This document shows positions 10,061-24,500 of a DNA stretch of 64,000 bases, one piece after another. Under the pieces are notes generated by a model. It saw only the letters and a list, made by a program, of their open reading frames with translations, had not been told where the DNA came from and did no database searches. How positions within the stretch are numbered: position 1 is the first letter of the stretch; each line of letters starts with the position of its first letter. The stretch comes from Stenopsyche tienmushanensis (Eukaryota > Arthropoda > Insecta > Trichoptera > Stenopsychidae), in contig WACJ01000527.1 in NCBI GenBank assembly GCA_008973525.1, positions 248,001 to 312,000 of the forward strand, in the 5' to 3' direction. Position numbers and translations under genes: made by a program.

Positions 10061-13000
10061 ACTGTCCGGGACGGACGAAATGGCCACAAGATCTGTGTAT
10101 CCAACCGGTCCGCTTTTCGGACCGCTGACATGACGAATGAGTACTTCGCGATCAGATTCCATACCCGAACATGTCTACAGCACGATTACGAACTGTCATT
10201 ACAAAATGAAGTTGTCCGAAGAAGACCGATCGGATGGGTTGTTTAAATTTTACAATCGGTCAAAAATATTGTTGTCTTCACTTTATTGCGGGCCTTTGCC
10301 GGCTGGGTCAGCCAAGAATATATACAACTTAGTATGTATTATAAAAACGGATAGAATCAATCAGTGTTAATTAATGAAAAGTAGAATGGTCAAGTAAAAT
10401 GAAAACCATGTGCAACTCTCGATTGAGTCGGAATTCTGCATTTTGCGCCCATGGCGGGCGCCTGCTTTGCCATCCCCTTGTTACGGACCTGATTGAGATA
10501 ATTAATTAAATATAGAAAATTTTAATGCTTTTATAGAACATTTACATACATCTATCATTCAAATTTCATGTTTCTGATTTATGATAATATTTGTGGCAAC
10601 CCTGATATTAGATGACATTAGATTTTGAACATAAACGATTCATTGTTATGAAATATCTTACAATCTCAAGGATGCGCATAAGCTTTTTATTTTAATTAAA
10701 ATGTGCGATTTGACATCTCGATATGCTAAATAGTATAACACTTGAGCGTTGATACATTATTAATTTCATCTAATAAATAGACGACGATATTCGCACTCGA
10801 CATAATCACATATTTAGCATACAAAACGTCATAATTCATCCGAACATTAACCCTTTAAGGATTACACAATATATCCGAGCACACCGTATCAAGGAGCTGC
10901 GCTAATTACATATCAAGTCATGAATTATTAATAACCTTCGACCAGAAAATCGGATGCTAAGTTCTTGTGTATGCTGAAAATTTTGCTACGTATAAAATTC
11001 CTTATCTTTGTTCAGTATTTACGGGCAAATTTACATTTGGGGCAATATTTTTAAATTAATAGTCTTTATATAAGAAGCACATTGATGGACGTTGATGGAT
11101 ACATATTTAGATGTGTGATCGACATATTCAAAATTGGTATTTTTCTATTTTCTAAGCCCAATTGAATTTAAAATATATATGTAATACAGTAGCATAATGT
11201 ATGCCGATTTATGAGTATTTTACGTTTTTCAAGCAAACTTAAATTTGCTGACGATTTTATATCCTATAGGGTTGTTAATACCTCGTGATCGAGCAATAAA
11301 AACAAATCGCACCCTCTTTTATGGCCGTGTAATTTGCGGAGGTTTTATTGAGCGTCCTCTGGGTGGGTGAGATATCTTGGATCCGGCTTTTGGTCAGTGG
11401 TTCGCTCATCCGGTTTATGCGCGCTTTGTTTGCGTCCGTATAATCGAACAAGGACGAAGGATTCGGGGTGCTCTGAATAGTTGCGCCAAAGTATGCGGTG
11501 CTGCGAAAGACGATTTGACGTTAATTATTCGTGGATAATTTCGCTCTTCGGCATCGACTCTGGGTGTTAATGAAAGAATATATCGCGATAAGGCGGGAAA
11601 TTGGAGGAAATTAAATCCAGCCGGTTGAGCGGGTAACATTTTAAATTTATTTCCAATCTTGGATCGCGAAGAAAAGGTCAAGTAGATAAGATAGTTGTTG
11701 GAAGTTGTGGGGCTTGCATTTATCATAGGCTTAATCAAGCACTATTTGAATAGTTTGTACCCTTTTGTAGGTTTCGCTAGGTCGTGGCTTTAGATTAATT
11801 ACTCAGAAACCAAGATTTGAAGAGAACCCAGAAGTCAATTAACCCTGCGGGTTTTTCCTCGTTTGCGTCCATGTTTATCCTGATTTAAATTATTTCCCTA
11901 AAACACACAAACAAAAAATATTTAAAAAACTATTGCATCAATTTAATGTAAAACATCTTGTGAACATTTATATAAGTTCAATACTTTATTTTTAATGATA
12001 TTCCAAAAACCTCAAAAAGCAACTATTTCATCTCCCCTTGGTTGATATAATTATTTAAAAATGTTATTTTTGCCTTAAATGAACTAAAAAAGTAAGGCAT
12101 TATCAATGAACTATAAAGATATTGAACATTGATCCCCTAAATGAACGATACTGCCCCTTTGGGGGCTCTAACAATAAAAAAGGGCAACACTAAGAATCAT
12201 TTATCGAATACTAGTCTTATTTGCAGAAAAATCAAGTGCAAATAAGATGTTTTGTATTGTGGATTCTTATATAAAAAAATAATCAAAATATAATACAATA
12301 TATTCAAAAGCTTCGAACGTTTGTGTATAATATGCAAGCTTTGTGTAAAAGCTTATTTTATATCGAATCAACCTAGTATGTGAGAGCTTTGTCGGTTCAC
12401 TAGCAAAGGCTTCAATTTTAGAGCTTTTAAAAGATGTATGATTAAGCGATGCAATTATAAGGCCACTAAAAGCTTTCGAAGCTTTTGTAGACTTTCCACG
12501 AGGACACTCCCAAACGTACAGCTAATTATCATCTAATGCTTGGTACAAGCGTTTTCACAAAAATATAGAAGCTCTAACCAATTTGCTAAATAGAAGTACT
12601 CAAAATTAAGACTATCCATCAAAAATAAACGGGGTAGCAAATTATTGCAGGACGCGAGATAAATAATAAATCACCCTCGCGTCAAAAATGTCAAACAGAC
12701 AATAAATAACCGTGGCATAATACGATTTATAGTGTTACAGCCTGCAGAGACTTTTTAGCTTGCCATTTTTTGACAAATGCTGTATTTTTCGAAAGCGATT
12801 TATAAAAATAATGCCCTCTACCCTCAATATTTTCTGCATTGCAATTCACATAGCCATTGTTGTGATTCAACTTAATTAATACATATTTTATATCGATGAA
12901 ATGCGTAATCTATTGAATGTATCATATGAAGAGGTCATCTTATTCATGCACTATCACATATCAGGGTCGGTCGTATCAACTGGAGCGTACACGCACGCTC

Positions 13001-15540
13001 TGAAACATTGTAATACTATCCATAAAACGTGTACATGCGTATAGCATTCAAATTTTAATAAGATTGAATACTATTCCACGTTTTTGCTTGAACATAAGCA
13101 TGAAACTGGAATCCGGTGCAAATTCTCAGCAATTCTTCGCTCGCTATATTTATTAATGCCGTGAGTAAAGCCTTTCATCCTTCGTATTAAATAAAGTTGC
13201 AGAGATAAAAGCAGTCATGAAAGCAGACATGAAGGGCCAACTCTGGGCCAACAGAGTTTATATCTGTGCTCGCATTTGCGTAATATTTCTATCTGAATAT
13301 AATAGGGATTATGATGATTTACTTGAATATGTTAATGGAATTATGAAATATTTTTATATATTTATCATAATTGTATGCTTGCTTAGCCCATATAAATAAT
13401 TCCGAATGCCTCTTATTTTCAAGTTCTGTTACGAAATACATATATAAAATCTAGCTAATGAATAAGTGATTTGCAATAATCATTCAAACATTTAAAAACA
13501 ATGACAATTTTATCTATAAGTTCAAGATATTGGCAACCACCATATAAAATCCTTTATCTCTGAAAATAACCCAAATGCGATTCAATCTGATATTTTCTTG
13601 TAGCTTTTATGTATATTAAATATTATAGTTTTCAATTTGCATTTCTACAATTGAGTCTTTAAGATGTTTTTGAATGTACGAACTTCGTTCCTCGAGCACA
13701 TTCCTTCTCGTGGCAGATTTAGTACAAAGTGCAGCACTCTATTTGATATTTTATTCTATTTTATTCCTTCATCCTGTCGTTCGTATTCATGATATTCCAA
13801 ATGTAAAACACATACAGTAAAACAGTAGATAAAATAGTGTTCCGATAAACTTTGTACGTAAAATGCGATGATAACGAAGAAGGTTTCCATGCGCTTCAGA
13901 AGAGAAACTCCGCAGAGCCGAGGTGAGCTTTTAAAGCTCTTTCGCCGGTATCGCTTATATCAACCGCTTTATTCCTTCCGTTTAATGGAAAAGCTCGTAA
14001 ATGTCAAACTCGCTAATTTACTTACTTTCATAAATGAACTTTCGTTAACGTTCCACCGCCCACTCTTATTTAATATATTTGTATATTATGTATCAAGTCT
14101 GAGTTATACGGAGTGTTTATGGACTTTATTATACGTGGGAGCTGTTTTAAAACGAAGACAAAGCTCACTAGCTTTTATTGCATGACGCTCTTATCTGATA
14201 AAAGCTCAAAAGCTGAGTTATTGCCCGATGTAATTGCATACGAGAGCACGCTTCAGAGATATCAGCGCTTTAAATGGAAGAGCCCGAATTGAACTTAATT
14301 TGCATTCAAATGTAATGTCAATTTTCCGTGTTAACAGAACCTCCTCCCTTTATTTCGTGAATTGCCGAAATAAGACGATAAAGAATTCGGACTTTAAATT
14401 TAATTTAAGCTTGGGTGGGGATTTTAGAAGGGCGGAAAAAGTTTCGCTAATTTAACTGCCTTTCTTGAAACTTTAATACAGTTGACAAAAAGAATGTGCT
14501 CGTTTCTTTTCGAAAGATTTCCATTTTAGTTAGGGCGAATTCATTTTAGTGAATATATTGTATAAAATTCATTCAGAAATTCTATTAAGAAAGTTCTTTA
14601 ACAAAAGGAAGGAGTAGCTGGTTGCATCCAAAACACCAAATTAAAAGTTTTCATCCAACTCGAGAAAAATCGTCTATCATACCAGATACATTTTCGATGG
14701 CGCAAAACTTCTTCCTCCGAGCTCCTGTTCGAACTTTTCCGAAGGAAGCTTTTTCCTATTCCCGTAATATATTTTTAAGTCCACCATCAACCGTCCCTTA
14801 AATCCCAAAAAATATTATTAAACATCCACGTTAAACGAGCTATTATTTTTGGAATGTTGCATAAAGTTTGAATAGAATAATTTAAGATTTGATAAATTTC
14901 GGCGCTGTTTTCATTGTCTAAGATAACATGTTCTCTTGTAATGAGAAAAGTTGAGACTAATTTACTTTCATACAGAACTTTAATAAATTACAAAAGTACC
15001 GTCATTGTCATAAAAACACAAATAATCCACCGAAACAAATCCCTAGATTAATGCTTTGAACTAATGAAAATTTATTGGGGCAAAGCAAAAACGATGTTAT
15101 GACAACATCCATTAGATGGAGAGCTTTCATTGCACTAAGTGAGCGATAAAAATTCTTCGGATTCTCAAGAAAAAGATCGATTACGTGCATTTGGTCGCCG
15201 TGTTTACAAAACAAATTCACAAGAATTGATGGCCAAATCCAAGTTGTCAAAATAAACCCGCAAATGTTTCCATCTTGAAGGACGTGTGTATTTTTTCCGA
15301 CGCTTTTTTAAGCGTTCGTTCCAAAGCTCACGTTTTTAATGGGACGCAAAGTTCTGCCATCGGGCTGTCATCAAAGTCGGAGGAGCGTTTATTAAGCTGG
15401 ACTTTTATGACTCCCGACGAATCTGCATCATTTTAAGGATCGTTAAGAACATGACAAATTTTACGAGTCTGTCTACTTGGATCTGTGGAAAAATGACGAC
15501 GCAGGCATGTAAAAATTTATAATAAACCGCCTAAGACACC
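10061..15540. other. AT-rich presumed intronic sequence
   Basis: No exon or complete transposon was recognised. TTAACCCTTT at 10849 and TTAACCCTGCGGG at 11839 look like isolated piggyBac-type ends without partners. The 105- to 107-codon frames at 13868-14185 (+) and 11415-11738 (-) have no recognisable family features and are probably chance. Confidence 0.5.
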
Positions 15541-15770
15541 TTGGTATAACTGTTACGTAACTGACATAAAAAGATATAAATTCCGTTTTTCTTCCACACA
15601 GACCTCACCATGTGTTTCCACATGTCCTATACCTTATATCAAGAAAATTTTGCAAAATACAAAAACAGTTATTTTGTGTTATTACGACTACAAAATTAAA
15701 AGTTATGATAATTTAAAGATGAAATTTTGAGTATTGTTTCAAGATGTAAAATTACTTAAAGAGTCCTATA
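15541..15770 (+). repeat. Fragment of the 4502/24823 Tc1/mariner family
   Basis: AAAATACAAAAACAGTTATT at about 15655, the following GTGTTATTACGAC and the AAAGATGAAATTTTGAG block match the internal part of the 4502-4934 element. They also match the minus strand of the element at 24823. No ends are visible. This is a decayed third copy. Confidence 0.5.
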
Positions 15771-15894
15771 TTAATATGGAACCAATTACCAATAGGTAAC
15801 ATAAACTTGAAATTTAATAAAACGCAGTATAGATACATTTAAAATGTATTATTACGTGGAAAATAATGGATGCGAATGAATTTTTAACTGTAAG

Positions 15895-16480
15895 TATATT
15901 CCCCGGGAGGGTGTTAGACTCCACGCTGCCCACCCATAAAACCCCAGGGGGGAGCAGCCGATTGCAGTAGTTGGTAAATACTGTATCAAAGGCTCACCAC
16001 TATCCTCAATAGCCTAGGCATATAGGGGAGAACGGTTTTAGGCTGTCTGAACGGCGAAACGTCTCCGTGGCTAGATACTACAAATGACCGAAATGATACG
16101 AGTACCATGAGAAAGGGGTAGACATCTGCTGCATCCGCCTTGAAATTGAGGTTGGACTCGTGGTGGCAGTGAGCTCACGATGGTATTCATTTGAATTAGT
16201 TTGAATCTTTGTCCTTCTTCCTCCGCCGAATCCTCAGGTTTAATAGTCTGAAGCTGATTTTCCTGCAGAAACCTCGCCTCTTCTGGAGGGCGCGTAGCCA
16301 AAGGGATGGGCACCTGGATGCTTTGCATGTAGAGTTTCTAACGGAGCTAAAGATCAGTGGAAAATCCTCTCTGTGGGGCTAGTCCGGGGTAGCCCAGAAC
16401 AGACCATACAACAGCACAGGAATTGGGATCGCACATGAATTATCCCCCAATCCAGTTAGTCGCTGTCTGTCGTCTGTTAC
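15895..16480. repeat. Dispersed repeat, copy B
   Basis: This is the longer, uninterrupted copy of the repeat at 3610-4455. Shared blocks are CACCCATAAAA, CCGATTGCAGTAGTTGGT and CTCGTGGTGGCAGTGAGCT. It has above-average GC content and ends in CCGGGGTAGCCCAGAACAG near 16400. An 85-codon minus-strand frame lies inside (16071-16328), but I see no known domain in it. The family could be part of a non-LTR retrotransposon; the sequence alone does not settle that. Confidence 0.5.
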
Positions 16481-16489
16481 CTGTATGTA

Positions 16490-18387
16490 CAATATATAAA
16501 CATATCAAAATAGATAAACATTACAAATACAAATATTACAATTACAATCCCTGAACCCATTCCAACTATTGAGAAATACTACTATATTAGTTTGGTGGAA
16601 TGTTCAAAGATTCATCCTTTTAATGGTTATTCATAATTAATACCATATTTATAATTGGATGTGGATTATCTTTATAGAATGATCATTATTAGACTACTTG
16701 AATAGGATTTTTTAAGAAATGATCCATGATTTTTACATGATACACGACCTTGCACAACTAAATCGAGATCGAAATGACTGATCATGTTATATGATATATG
16801 TACAATAAGGTTTTCTCAGTTTTCTTCACACAATAAAATTATTTTATACAGATTGGATTCGAACCTAAACTTTTAAACCAAATCTTCCAGGAATATGTTT
16901 CAGGATCATTTATATGTTTTTTTAGTTGTATTTATTTTATGTTAAATATACATATGGTTTTTTAATAAATGTTTGATGGAATTACTACTTTTTCCATCGA
17001 AGCTTAATAAGTTCTATGCGGAAATATAGTTGAAATATTTAAGTGATTATGCAAAAAGCGATAAAAATAAATTTACCGTGTAATCATAGGAAAGCGGAAA
17101 AAACTGCAAAAAATTAAAGTGAAAAACGATATTTATTTAATTTGCGTAAAATTATATTTTCAGACTACTGAGAGCTATTTGCGTTCTTTTAGTGTTGCGT
17201 TGGCGTCAGCGTGTGTACGTCCAAAGAGTTATAAATTAAAGTAACATACATAGAAATTTTAAATGATTTCTCAAACTATAATCTCAAACTTAGGTTGGAT
17301 ATGTGTTAATTTTTACGATTTTTTAAATTTAATTAAATTCAAAAATAAATATCTTAATATCATTGCCTGCCTCCATCAAGATATTTCAGTCTAGGTCGAT
17401 TTTGAATGATGATATATTTAAATGCGTTGTGATATTGCTTCGGTACCAAATGTTTAGCATCGCTGATCCAAGCAATCATACATATACTAGAGGGACTAAA
17501 ATAAAATATTTATTTTGTTTGAAACTGTCACCGCGTAAACAGTTTACATTATTTCGGGCTTGTTGCAAAATATCGACAAACATACTCTGCGCCGTAATGA
17601 AACTTGTGCTTTGCACAAACGCTCGGTTTTGTGTAAATTTAGTGGTCAGTGTAAGGCTTCTGGAGGCTTAGTGTTAATTTCAAATGTTTATCCTTCCTTG
17701 TTTCGGTCTTGTGGCGAAACATTCAAGGATGCGCAATGAGCAGTGGTTAATCTTGTTACTCGTGTGCGCTCCTTATATTAGCGCCATAATGAGCCGAAAA
17801 ACCAATTTTCTTCGGACTGTGGCTTTTGGAAAAGTTATTTATTCTTGTAGACGGCATTATATGATATCTTAGACGAGATAATTCAAATATGTTTAAAGTC
17901 TTTGAATGACCTCTCGCGCGTTCTTCTCTCATGACGAGCATAAATGGTTTAATTAAGTCAGAATACGTAATTCGCAGAAGTTTCCAAATTACTTTTATGC
18001 ACAGGTTCAATCGATGATTGATACACAAATATGCAAGAATTTCACATGTCAAACGAATAAAAATAATGTGACTAATCGTCAATTAGATTTATGCTTGGGT
18101 TTTACCATCGATGATTCAAGGCAAAGTTCATATTTGTGTATTCATATCATCTTCATAGTTTTTGCTTTTAATCGACCAATTATATATGTTATATATTTTG
18201 CGATAAAAAATTAATTATACCCTCTCATCTCTCAAGGATGGTGTCGAAAATGCTGACATTCAGTTTTATAAGTAGTGTAAAGATGACTCGCAAGTTTATT
18301 ATAATGGATTGATTGTCGACAAAACATTCGATCGCTGGACGATTTAAGAACAGGGTGCTCCAGAATTTTATCGGTGTTACGAGATAG
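16490..18387. other. AT-rich presumed intronic sequence upstream of the PDE4-like exon
   Basis: No coding signal was recognised. Open frames at 17363-17671 (+) and 17756-18082 (-) overlap on opposite strands and have no motif. The region could contain the promoter of the exon at 18445, but I see no convincing core promoter element. Confidence 0.45.
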
Positions 18388-18444
18388 ACATTAAAGTTGG
18401 AAACGTGCGAGGGCGGCGAGGGGGGTGGGGGCACACTGGCCGGG

Positions 18445-18557
18445 ATGAGCCAGCTGAGGGTCCCCGAGCTGAGGTTGGGGGGCCTCCCGTGCCCTCCGCC
18501 CTCGGGGGCCCCACCCACCTCTCATGGCACCAGACGGAGGCATTCATGGATATGCGG
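18445..18557 (+). CDS. dnc: Alternative first coding exon of PDE4 (dunce-like cAMP phosphodiesterase)
   Basis: The exon encodes 37 residues beginning MSQLRVPELRLGG and ending RRRHSWIC, then two bases (GG) of a split codon before a strong donor GTAAGT at 18558. It is very GC-rich in an AT-rich setting. RRHSWI(C) is the N-terminal signature of long PDE4 isoforms; in mammalian PDE4D3 it directly precedes the FDV(D/E)NG segment leading into UCR1, and its serine is a PKA target. PDE4 hydrolyses cAMP; dunce is the fly member, required for learning and female fertility. The start ATG has G at -3. The same frame is open back to 18388, so an internal exon with an upstream acceptor is also possible. 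No downstream UCR1 or catalytic exon was seen, so the following intron would run more than 45 kb to the right edge of the window. The other frame open across the exon (through THLSWHQTEAFMDMR) is less convincing. Confidence 0.65.
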
Positions 18558-18566
18558 GTAAGTCCC
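18558..18566 (+). promoter_or_regulatory. Splice donor of the PDE4-like exon
   Basis: GCGG|GTAAGTCCC matches the consensus donor at six intron positions (GTAAGT). It leaves the reading frame in phase 2. This is the best-scoring donor by eye on the + strand of the window. Confidence 0.7.
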
Positions 18567-18569
18567 ATC

Positions 18570-21500
18570 TTCACGCTATCTCCACAAACTAAAGTATTAA
18601 CTATGATTCATGATCACCGCTGATATTAATTACCACACGAGCCTTATTAATTAACGTCTTCATACCGATCATCCCTTAACCGCTGATCCATCACGTCGGG
18701 GCTGACGGTCTGCGAATGGTCTAATCTGTTTCAATGATGATTCCGATCCATATGCGTCGTGGTATTCATTAACGATGTACATAAATCATCATACAATAAG
18801 CAAAATCGTATTCAATTTCACCTTAAATTCTCAATTTACTCAAAACAAATCAAAAATATATACGTTTTTATAAAATGTATTTCAATCAATTCATAAACCA
18901 TATTTTAATCATGTATTCTTATATAAAGAAAGATATATTGGCTACCCCAAATTGATCCACCCTAACATATCCCACTATATTTTTGTATCAAAAATAGTTA
19001 TTATTTAAATGTATTTCTTTGAATTTGAGTCGAAAATACATTGATAGTGCATTAAAACTTGGAACATATATATGTCACCAATAAGCCAAATAATTTCAGC
19101 ACTGGATCATACTTAACTTCATGCTATTTGATTTTATAGCGATTCAAAGAAATACATATTAATATTTTCAACCTCGAAATATTTGAAAACAGCTGCTTTA
19201 AGATATACACGACAATAAATCATGCTCAGTATCCATATTGTATTTCATAAGGAGACTATAAAAATCGATTTTTGTCCACTTGCATCTAACTATTGATTCA
19301 TTATTTTTTTTAAAAGAATATCAGTTGTCAAAATATTGAAAGCTTTTAAACGTATCAAAAGAAAAGCTTTCGCTTTTAAATATTAATTTTATTGCTACGA
19401 ATGATCGTGTTTAAAGCAAAATTTTGCCTATTTGAAAGGATATGTTAATAGCAGAGTAAATATGAGCTTTAATTGACAAAACGTGCTCTTTGTTGAATTT
19501 TTAGAAGCATTCAGCGTATATTTTTATCATGAATATTATTTTTATTATGGTTGTGAGATATTTCAACGTGTCGTCGGCTTTCTGATTTTACTTGTTATAC
19601 GTTATTTTTTTGCATAATTTCGTATAATAGTTAAACCAGTCTTTAACATAATTTCTCTATTATAACTATAAGATATTAAATCTGATAAGTATGTGATAAT
19701 TGTGTGGTCTTGACTATTAAAAATATATTCCAAATCGAACTTCATTGGACTATTAATTATTTAAAGTAGATAAAATGAAAATCATGTATTGGTTTTATTA
19801 TTCATCCGCTCAGAGCGGATAATATTCGATATTTTGGTTATATTTTCGGCAGAAAAAAATCTGATTTCAGCATCGGAGGAAAGCTCCGTCGGTTTACTAC
19901 ATTTTTGGAACTGTATTGAGAACCCTTCGGCTGGGATTATCGCGAGTCATCGACGGATATTGGATCCTTTTTTTATATCCTTGCAGCTAAAAAAGCGTCC
20001 AACCTCCTTAACATAAACAAGAGGAGAGAATGACTTTGCCCTTATAAAAATAAGGATTTCGATCAAATTTCAAGCTCGTTTAATTAAAAGCAAATATAAC
20101 CCGAAACGTTTTATGTGTCAGAAGTAAAGACGTCCATCCATAAAATCGATACTCCAACAGAAGACGCTAGAAATGGGCAGGGCGAAGAAATGCCATTTTC
20201 TCGCCAGAAAAAAACCCTATTTTTCTTTATTGAAGAAATAACAATGACTCCACAGTTTAAGCGGTAAAATAGAGCCATCTGTGCCCCCTCGCAGAAAAAC
20301 GCCTACCGAAACTCTTCGTTGTGGTTTATGTGGACTATATTTTTGTTCTTTTTGCCATAAAAATTGCCTTCGTTTTGCTTGGCGTGTTGCGTTTTAAAAA
20401 TTAATTTATGTTCTCCCCGACGATCAAATCTGCTTTATCTTAGAAAATCTCCCTTTATTTGTATGAATGTGGAATTCTACTAAAACTTCGTTAAGCCTTC
20501 AAAGACTTGAAGGGCGAAATGAAAAGCAGAAACAAAGTGGATGCCCGCCGCCTTTGAGCTTTTGACGAGGAAGAATGTGGGATTCAGAAAGCACAACAAA
20601 ATTAGGGTAAATTGCCATGAGCGGGGGGAAACTGGGCAGCACATGGTGGACGAATATCATAAAAGCTTTCACTATTATATGCTAATGTCTCGGAGAAAAT
20701 ACGATACGCCCGGAAATATAATGCCGCACTGAAAGCTTGTCGGAATCCTTTATTGCCAATCGTGTTTGACACTTCAGTTGATGTTTATCAATCCTTCTCT
20801 GTTTTACGGATGTTGGCATTGTCCTGCGGAATGAGGAACCAATAATCTCCTTTATTTGGTCACTCCATCTTGTAGGAGATTGACCTTTACCCTTTTTCTA
20901 TCTACCTGAGGTGAAAATACTGAACATTTTCATTCAACACGAATAGACCTAGTTCTTGAAAAACGTTCGAGTATTTGGCAAAGACCACATTGTGAGCAAC
21001 AGGCTCCGGCCAAATATTTATACTATCTAAGTATTTTCATTGTGAACTTAAAAGAACTTCTTCTTGAAAACATTGTTGCAATTAATCTCAATCGCTTAAT
21101 GCATTGTATTTATTCTATTTCGTACATCTTGCCCAAAGTTACTTACTTTGCAGTATTTACTATATAAATAATTTCTAAAAAAACTCTTAGTTATTTATTT
21201 CCTAAAAGCTCAAAAAATCTTGAATTGTTGATTTTAGATTGAAAGCTTTGAAAGATCCATCTCAATTGCTATGTATTCTATTATTTGTTCATTGATTTGT
21301 GTTGAAGCATCTGTCCACCATTATAAACATGTCTGCCAATTTTCAAAACGTAATTTCAGACGCTTTTCAATGGTTTTAATACTTGAGGAATATAAAGCAA
21401 GTTTTTTAAAAATATATAAAATCCATTTATATAAAAAGATCGGCCGATATTTTTATACTCGATTAGGCAATTCCGATATCGAAATTTTATTTAGAATCCC

Positions 21501-24500
21501 AAAACGCCAAATCCGCCCGAGTTACGACCCATAAAAGAATTGAATCTAATCCAGGGTCGTAAAATGCCAGACACTTTCGACTTTTAGATTTCCTACCGCT
21601 TTTAATATATGGCTTTCGCTGTATTTTTGCCGATATCCGATCGATTTCATACAGATCCTATAATTACACAGTCTTCTTTCTGTCATCGCCAATCCCAAAT
21701 ATGTTTTGGCTCTTTGGATTAAAGCTCGGCGTTATTTTGGTTGTTTGATTGAATGAGCGAGCTTTTGATAGTATGAATGCCGTTGAATAAACATGTATAA
21801 TTAACGAAACGAGTCGACATATAATGATTGTGTACCAAAGTAACCAAAATCTATTTTGCATGAAACATAATTTTGGGCATGTTTGGATGTTTGTTGATGA
21901 GCTATTTGACGAGTTCGTCGCGAAGGAGTTGAGCGAAATTTGGTTTTTATGCTCGGATTCAATCGAAGCTGAATGGGGTTTTAGTTGACCCCAATTAGAG
22001 CTGTTGGTGACGACAGCAGACATTTCAAATTAATTGCCTAGCAGCTATCAAGCTCGATATTCATAAGATCATAATATTGAGCTCCGAAGTACTTTGGAAG
22101 TACTTTGTCCAGTTCATTAGCTTTTCCCAACTATGCTGTCTATTTTGTTTATGTATTTTTTCTTAATATTAACTTATTGAATTTTAATTTAAAGTTCAAT
22201 TAACAAAGTCAAAATTTTGTCAAATATATTGATATAAAAATCAATTTAAACCAATGTTTTTTTATTAACACATATTCTTAACTAGAATGTTCAAGTTGTA
22301 TATCCTTAAAATATACATTGGGTTTATCTTTTCTCTGCATGCTGAAATTCCGTATTATTTTGGAACCCTTTCTATATTGAACGACATTGGAAGGGGAGAG
22401 ACTTCGTTAAATTGGGATTTGAAAATATCCAGGTGTAAAAAGAACGTCTGCCAATACGATTTGATATTTTGGCAGCTGAATACCCTTTTTTCCTTATGAA
22501 ATTCACACTATATATATATTTTTTGTAAGCACATTTTGCAGACGAGGTGTTGATTAACACATTTGTAAACGCCCACCCATTCGACCTCCCCTAATTGGAA
22601 ACAGCTGGCTCGTAGATGTCCCTTCAAAAATGAAATTCTATCCAGATGCAAATTTCTTTGAATTTTCAGCCGATGTCTCATTTTTCATGCGACCTTGCCC
22701 ATTTCACGTTCTATCTTAGAGTGCAAAGGTCGCGTCTTTTTTAATCTTCGCTCTCTTTGAGGTCTTTCATTTGCATACTAATGATGTATGTAGTCGGCCT
22801 CCGTAGTTCTGGATCATCAAAAGATTTTTTTGCGACTGAAAAACGATAATGTAGCGTGCCACGAATAAATTTTCGTATTTTTTGTGTCGCATTTTGGAGA
22901 TGAGAATATTTTAGCACTGGCCATGCATCATGCTGTTTTGGAGAAGGTAAATACGCAAATAAATAAGTCTCAAGTCCTAAAGCGATAACGTGCTGGATTT
23001 TGGACAATGTCCAATAATTCACTGAAGAAATAATATTCGCCGAAACGTAAGATGGAATTGTGCTGAAAATACACACGTAACAAATTAATTTTCGCACTAA
23101 ATATTTGCCGTGACGATGATGGATAATTTGCTAATAAGCATATACGTTTGCTTTGTCATGGTTTAATGATCTTATAGCTATGACAATGATTCTTCTGACA
23201 TTGTTTTCCACATTTATTGAATTTAAACAGCATCAATTTTTGACATTCATCTCAATGTAATCTTAATAAGGTCAACTACATCTAATCTCCAATTTACGCG
23301 ATAGATACGGAATATCGAGCATTAATAAGTTGCATTGAGAAATGAAATGAAATTCATGAAATATGGCACCATAGATTCTATAACATCAACAAAAATCACA
23401 AAGAAAGCTGTAATCGTTTCTATTTAAAATATATTATATATTTTTTATATACCAAATCTAAAAATATTTTTTATATTACTACTGCATACTATTAAAAATA
23501 TATAATTGATGCTAAAAAATGCTTGTTTTAGCAAAAATAAAATTATGTTAAAAATCATGAAAATTCTTCACGTCTTGGAGGAATCCAATAATCTCTCAAA
23601 TATCTTTCTGATGAGCCCTATTGTTCATCAGATGTGGATGATATAAATAGGGTATTTTTATAGAGAAGAGATCTTTCATGTCTTCCAAATGTAGTTGAAT
23701 TAGGATAATATTATTTGAATAGGAATTTCAGGCAGAATAGGATCATTGAGTGGTTAAATTATCTTTATTTTAATAACTCTTCAAACCTTCCAAATTTTTT
23801 GGTCCACGAATTGAATTAGAATTTTAACCTTTATAATTAGAATCCAGGAGCTAACAGTATTAATAAAAGCTGCGTACAAATAACATCTATCCTGTATCAA
23901 TCTAGTGAATTTTGCAATGTTATATTCCGATGAACGTAAAAATCCATAACTGCGTTGTATTCTATATAGTTTTTCAGCAAAAATAACTAGAATGATTGTT
24001 TAACTGCAGTGCTCTATTTCATATTTTCCAAGCGTTTCAGAAATAGCTCATTCTTTGAATATATAGTGATTTTATTTGCAGTCAAATAAATGTTCCTCCT
24101 ACCGTAAAATGTCCGTATCTCTGAGTTCCGTTCACCGGCGATGCCAGAAAACAGATTGAAAAAAATTGAAACGTTGACAGGACATGTCTACTCGCAAAAT
24201 GAAATAGTTGACGTTGTTTCAAATTGTTTGTCCATGCAAATATTGATTCACACCTCACACCGGTTTTCTATGAGATCGCGGTATAACGAAGTATAATTGC
24301 AAAATTAATTTTTACCCCACAAAATCGAAACCCAGCATCCGCAGCGGAAGATTATGATGTAACTATTTTAGAATCTATAAAATAGCGCCTCGTTAAAATA
24401 ATATAACAAGTCCATTTTGATTAATCTGGAATCTTGCGTATCGCATTAAAATTTTAACGACATCCATCATGGCGTATTAAAGACAAGAATAACCCCAAAG

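Noticed and set aside
13868..14185. 105-codon plus-strand frame
   Set aside because: Composition equals the surroundings and nothing in the translation resembles a known protein.
21664..22023. 119-codon minus-strand open frame
   Set aside because: No family motif, no splice context and no base-composition change; in 64 kb of AT-rich sequence one or two frames of this length are expected by chance.
22741..23097. 118-codon minus-strand frame with a hydrophobic N-terminus that could pass as a signal peptide
   Set aside because: The hydrophobic stretch is short, the rest shows no cysteine pattern or domain, and no promoter or polyadenylation context is visible.
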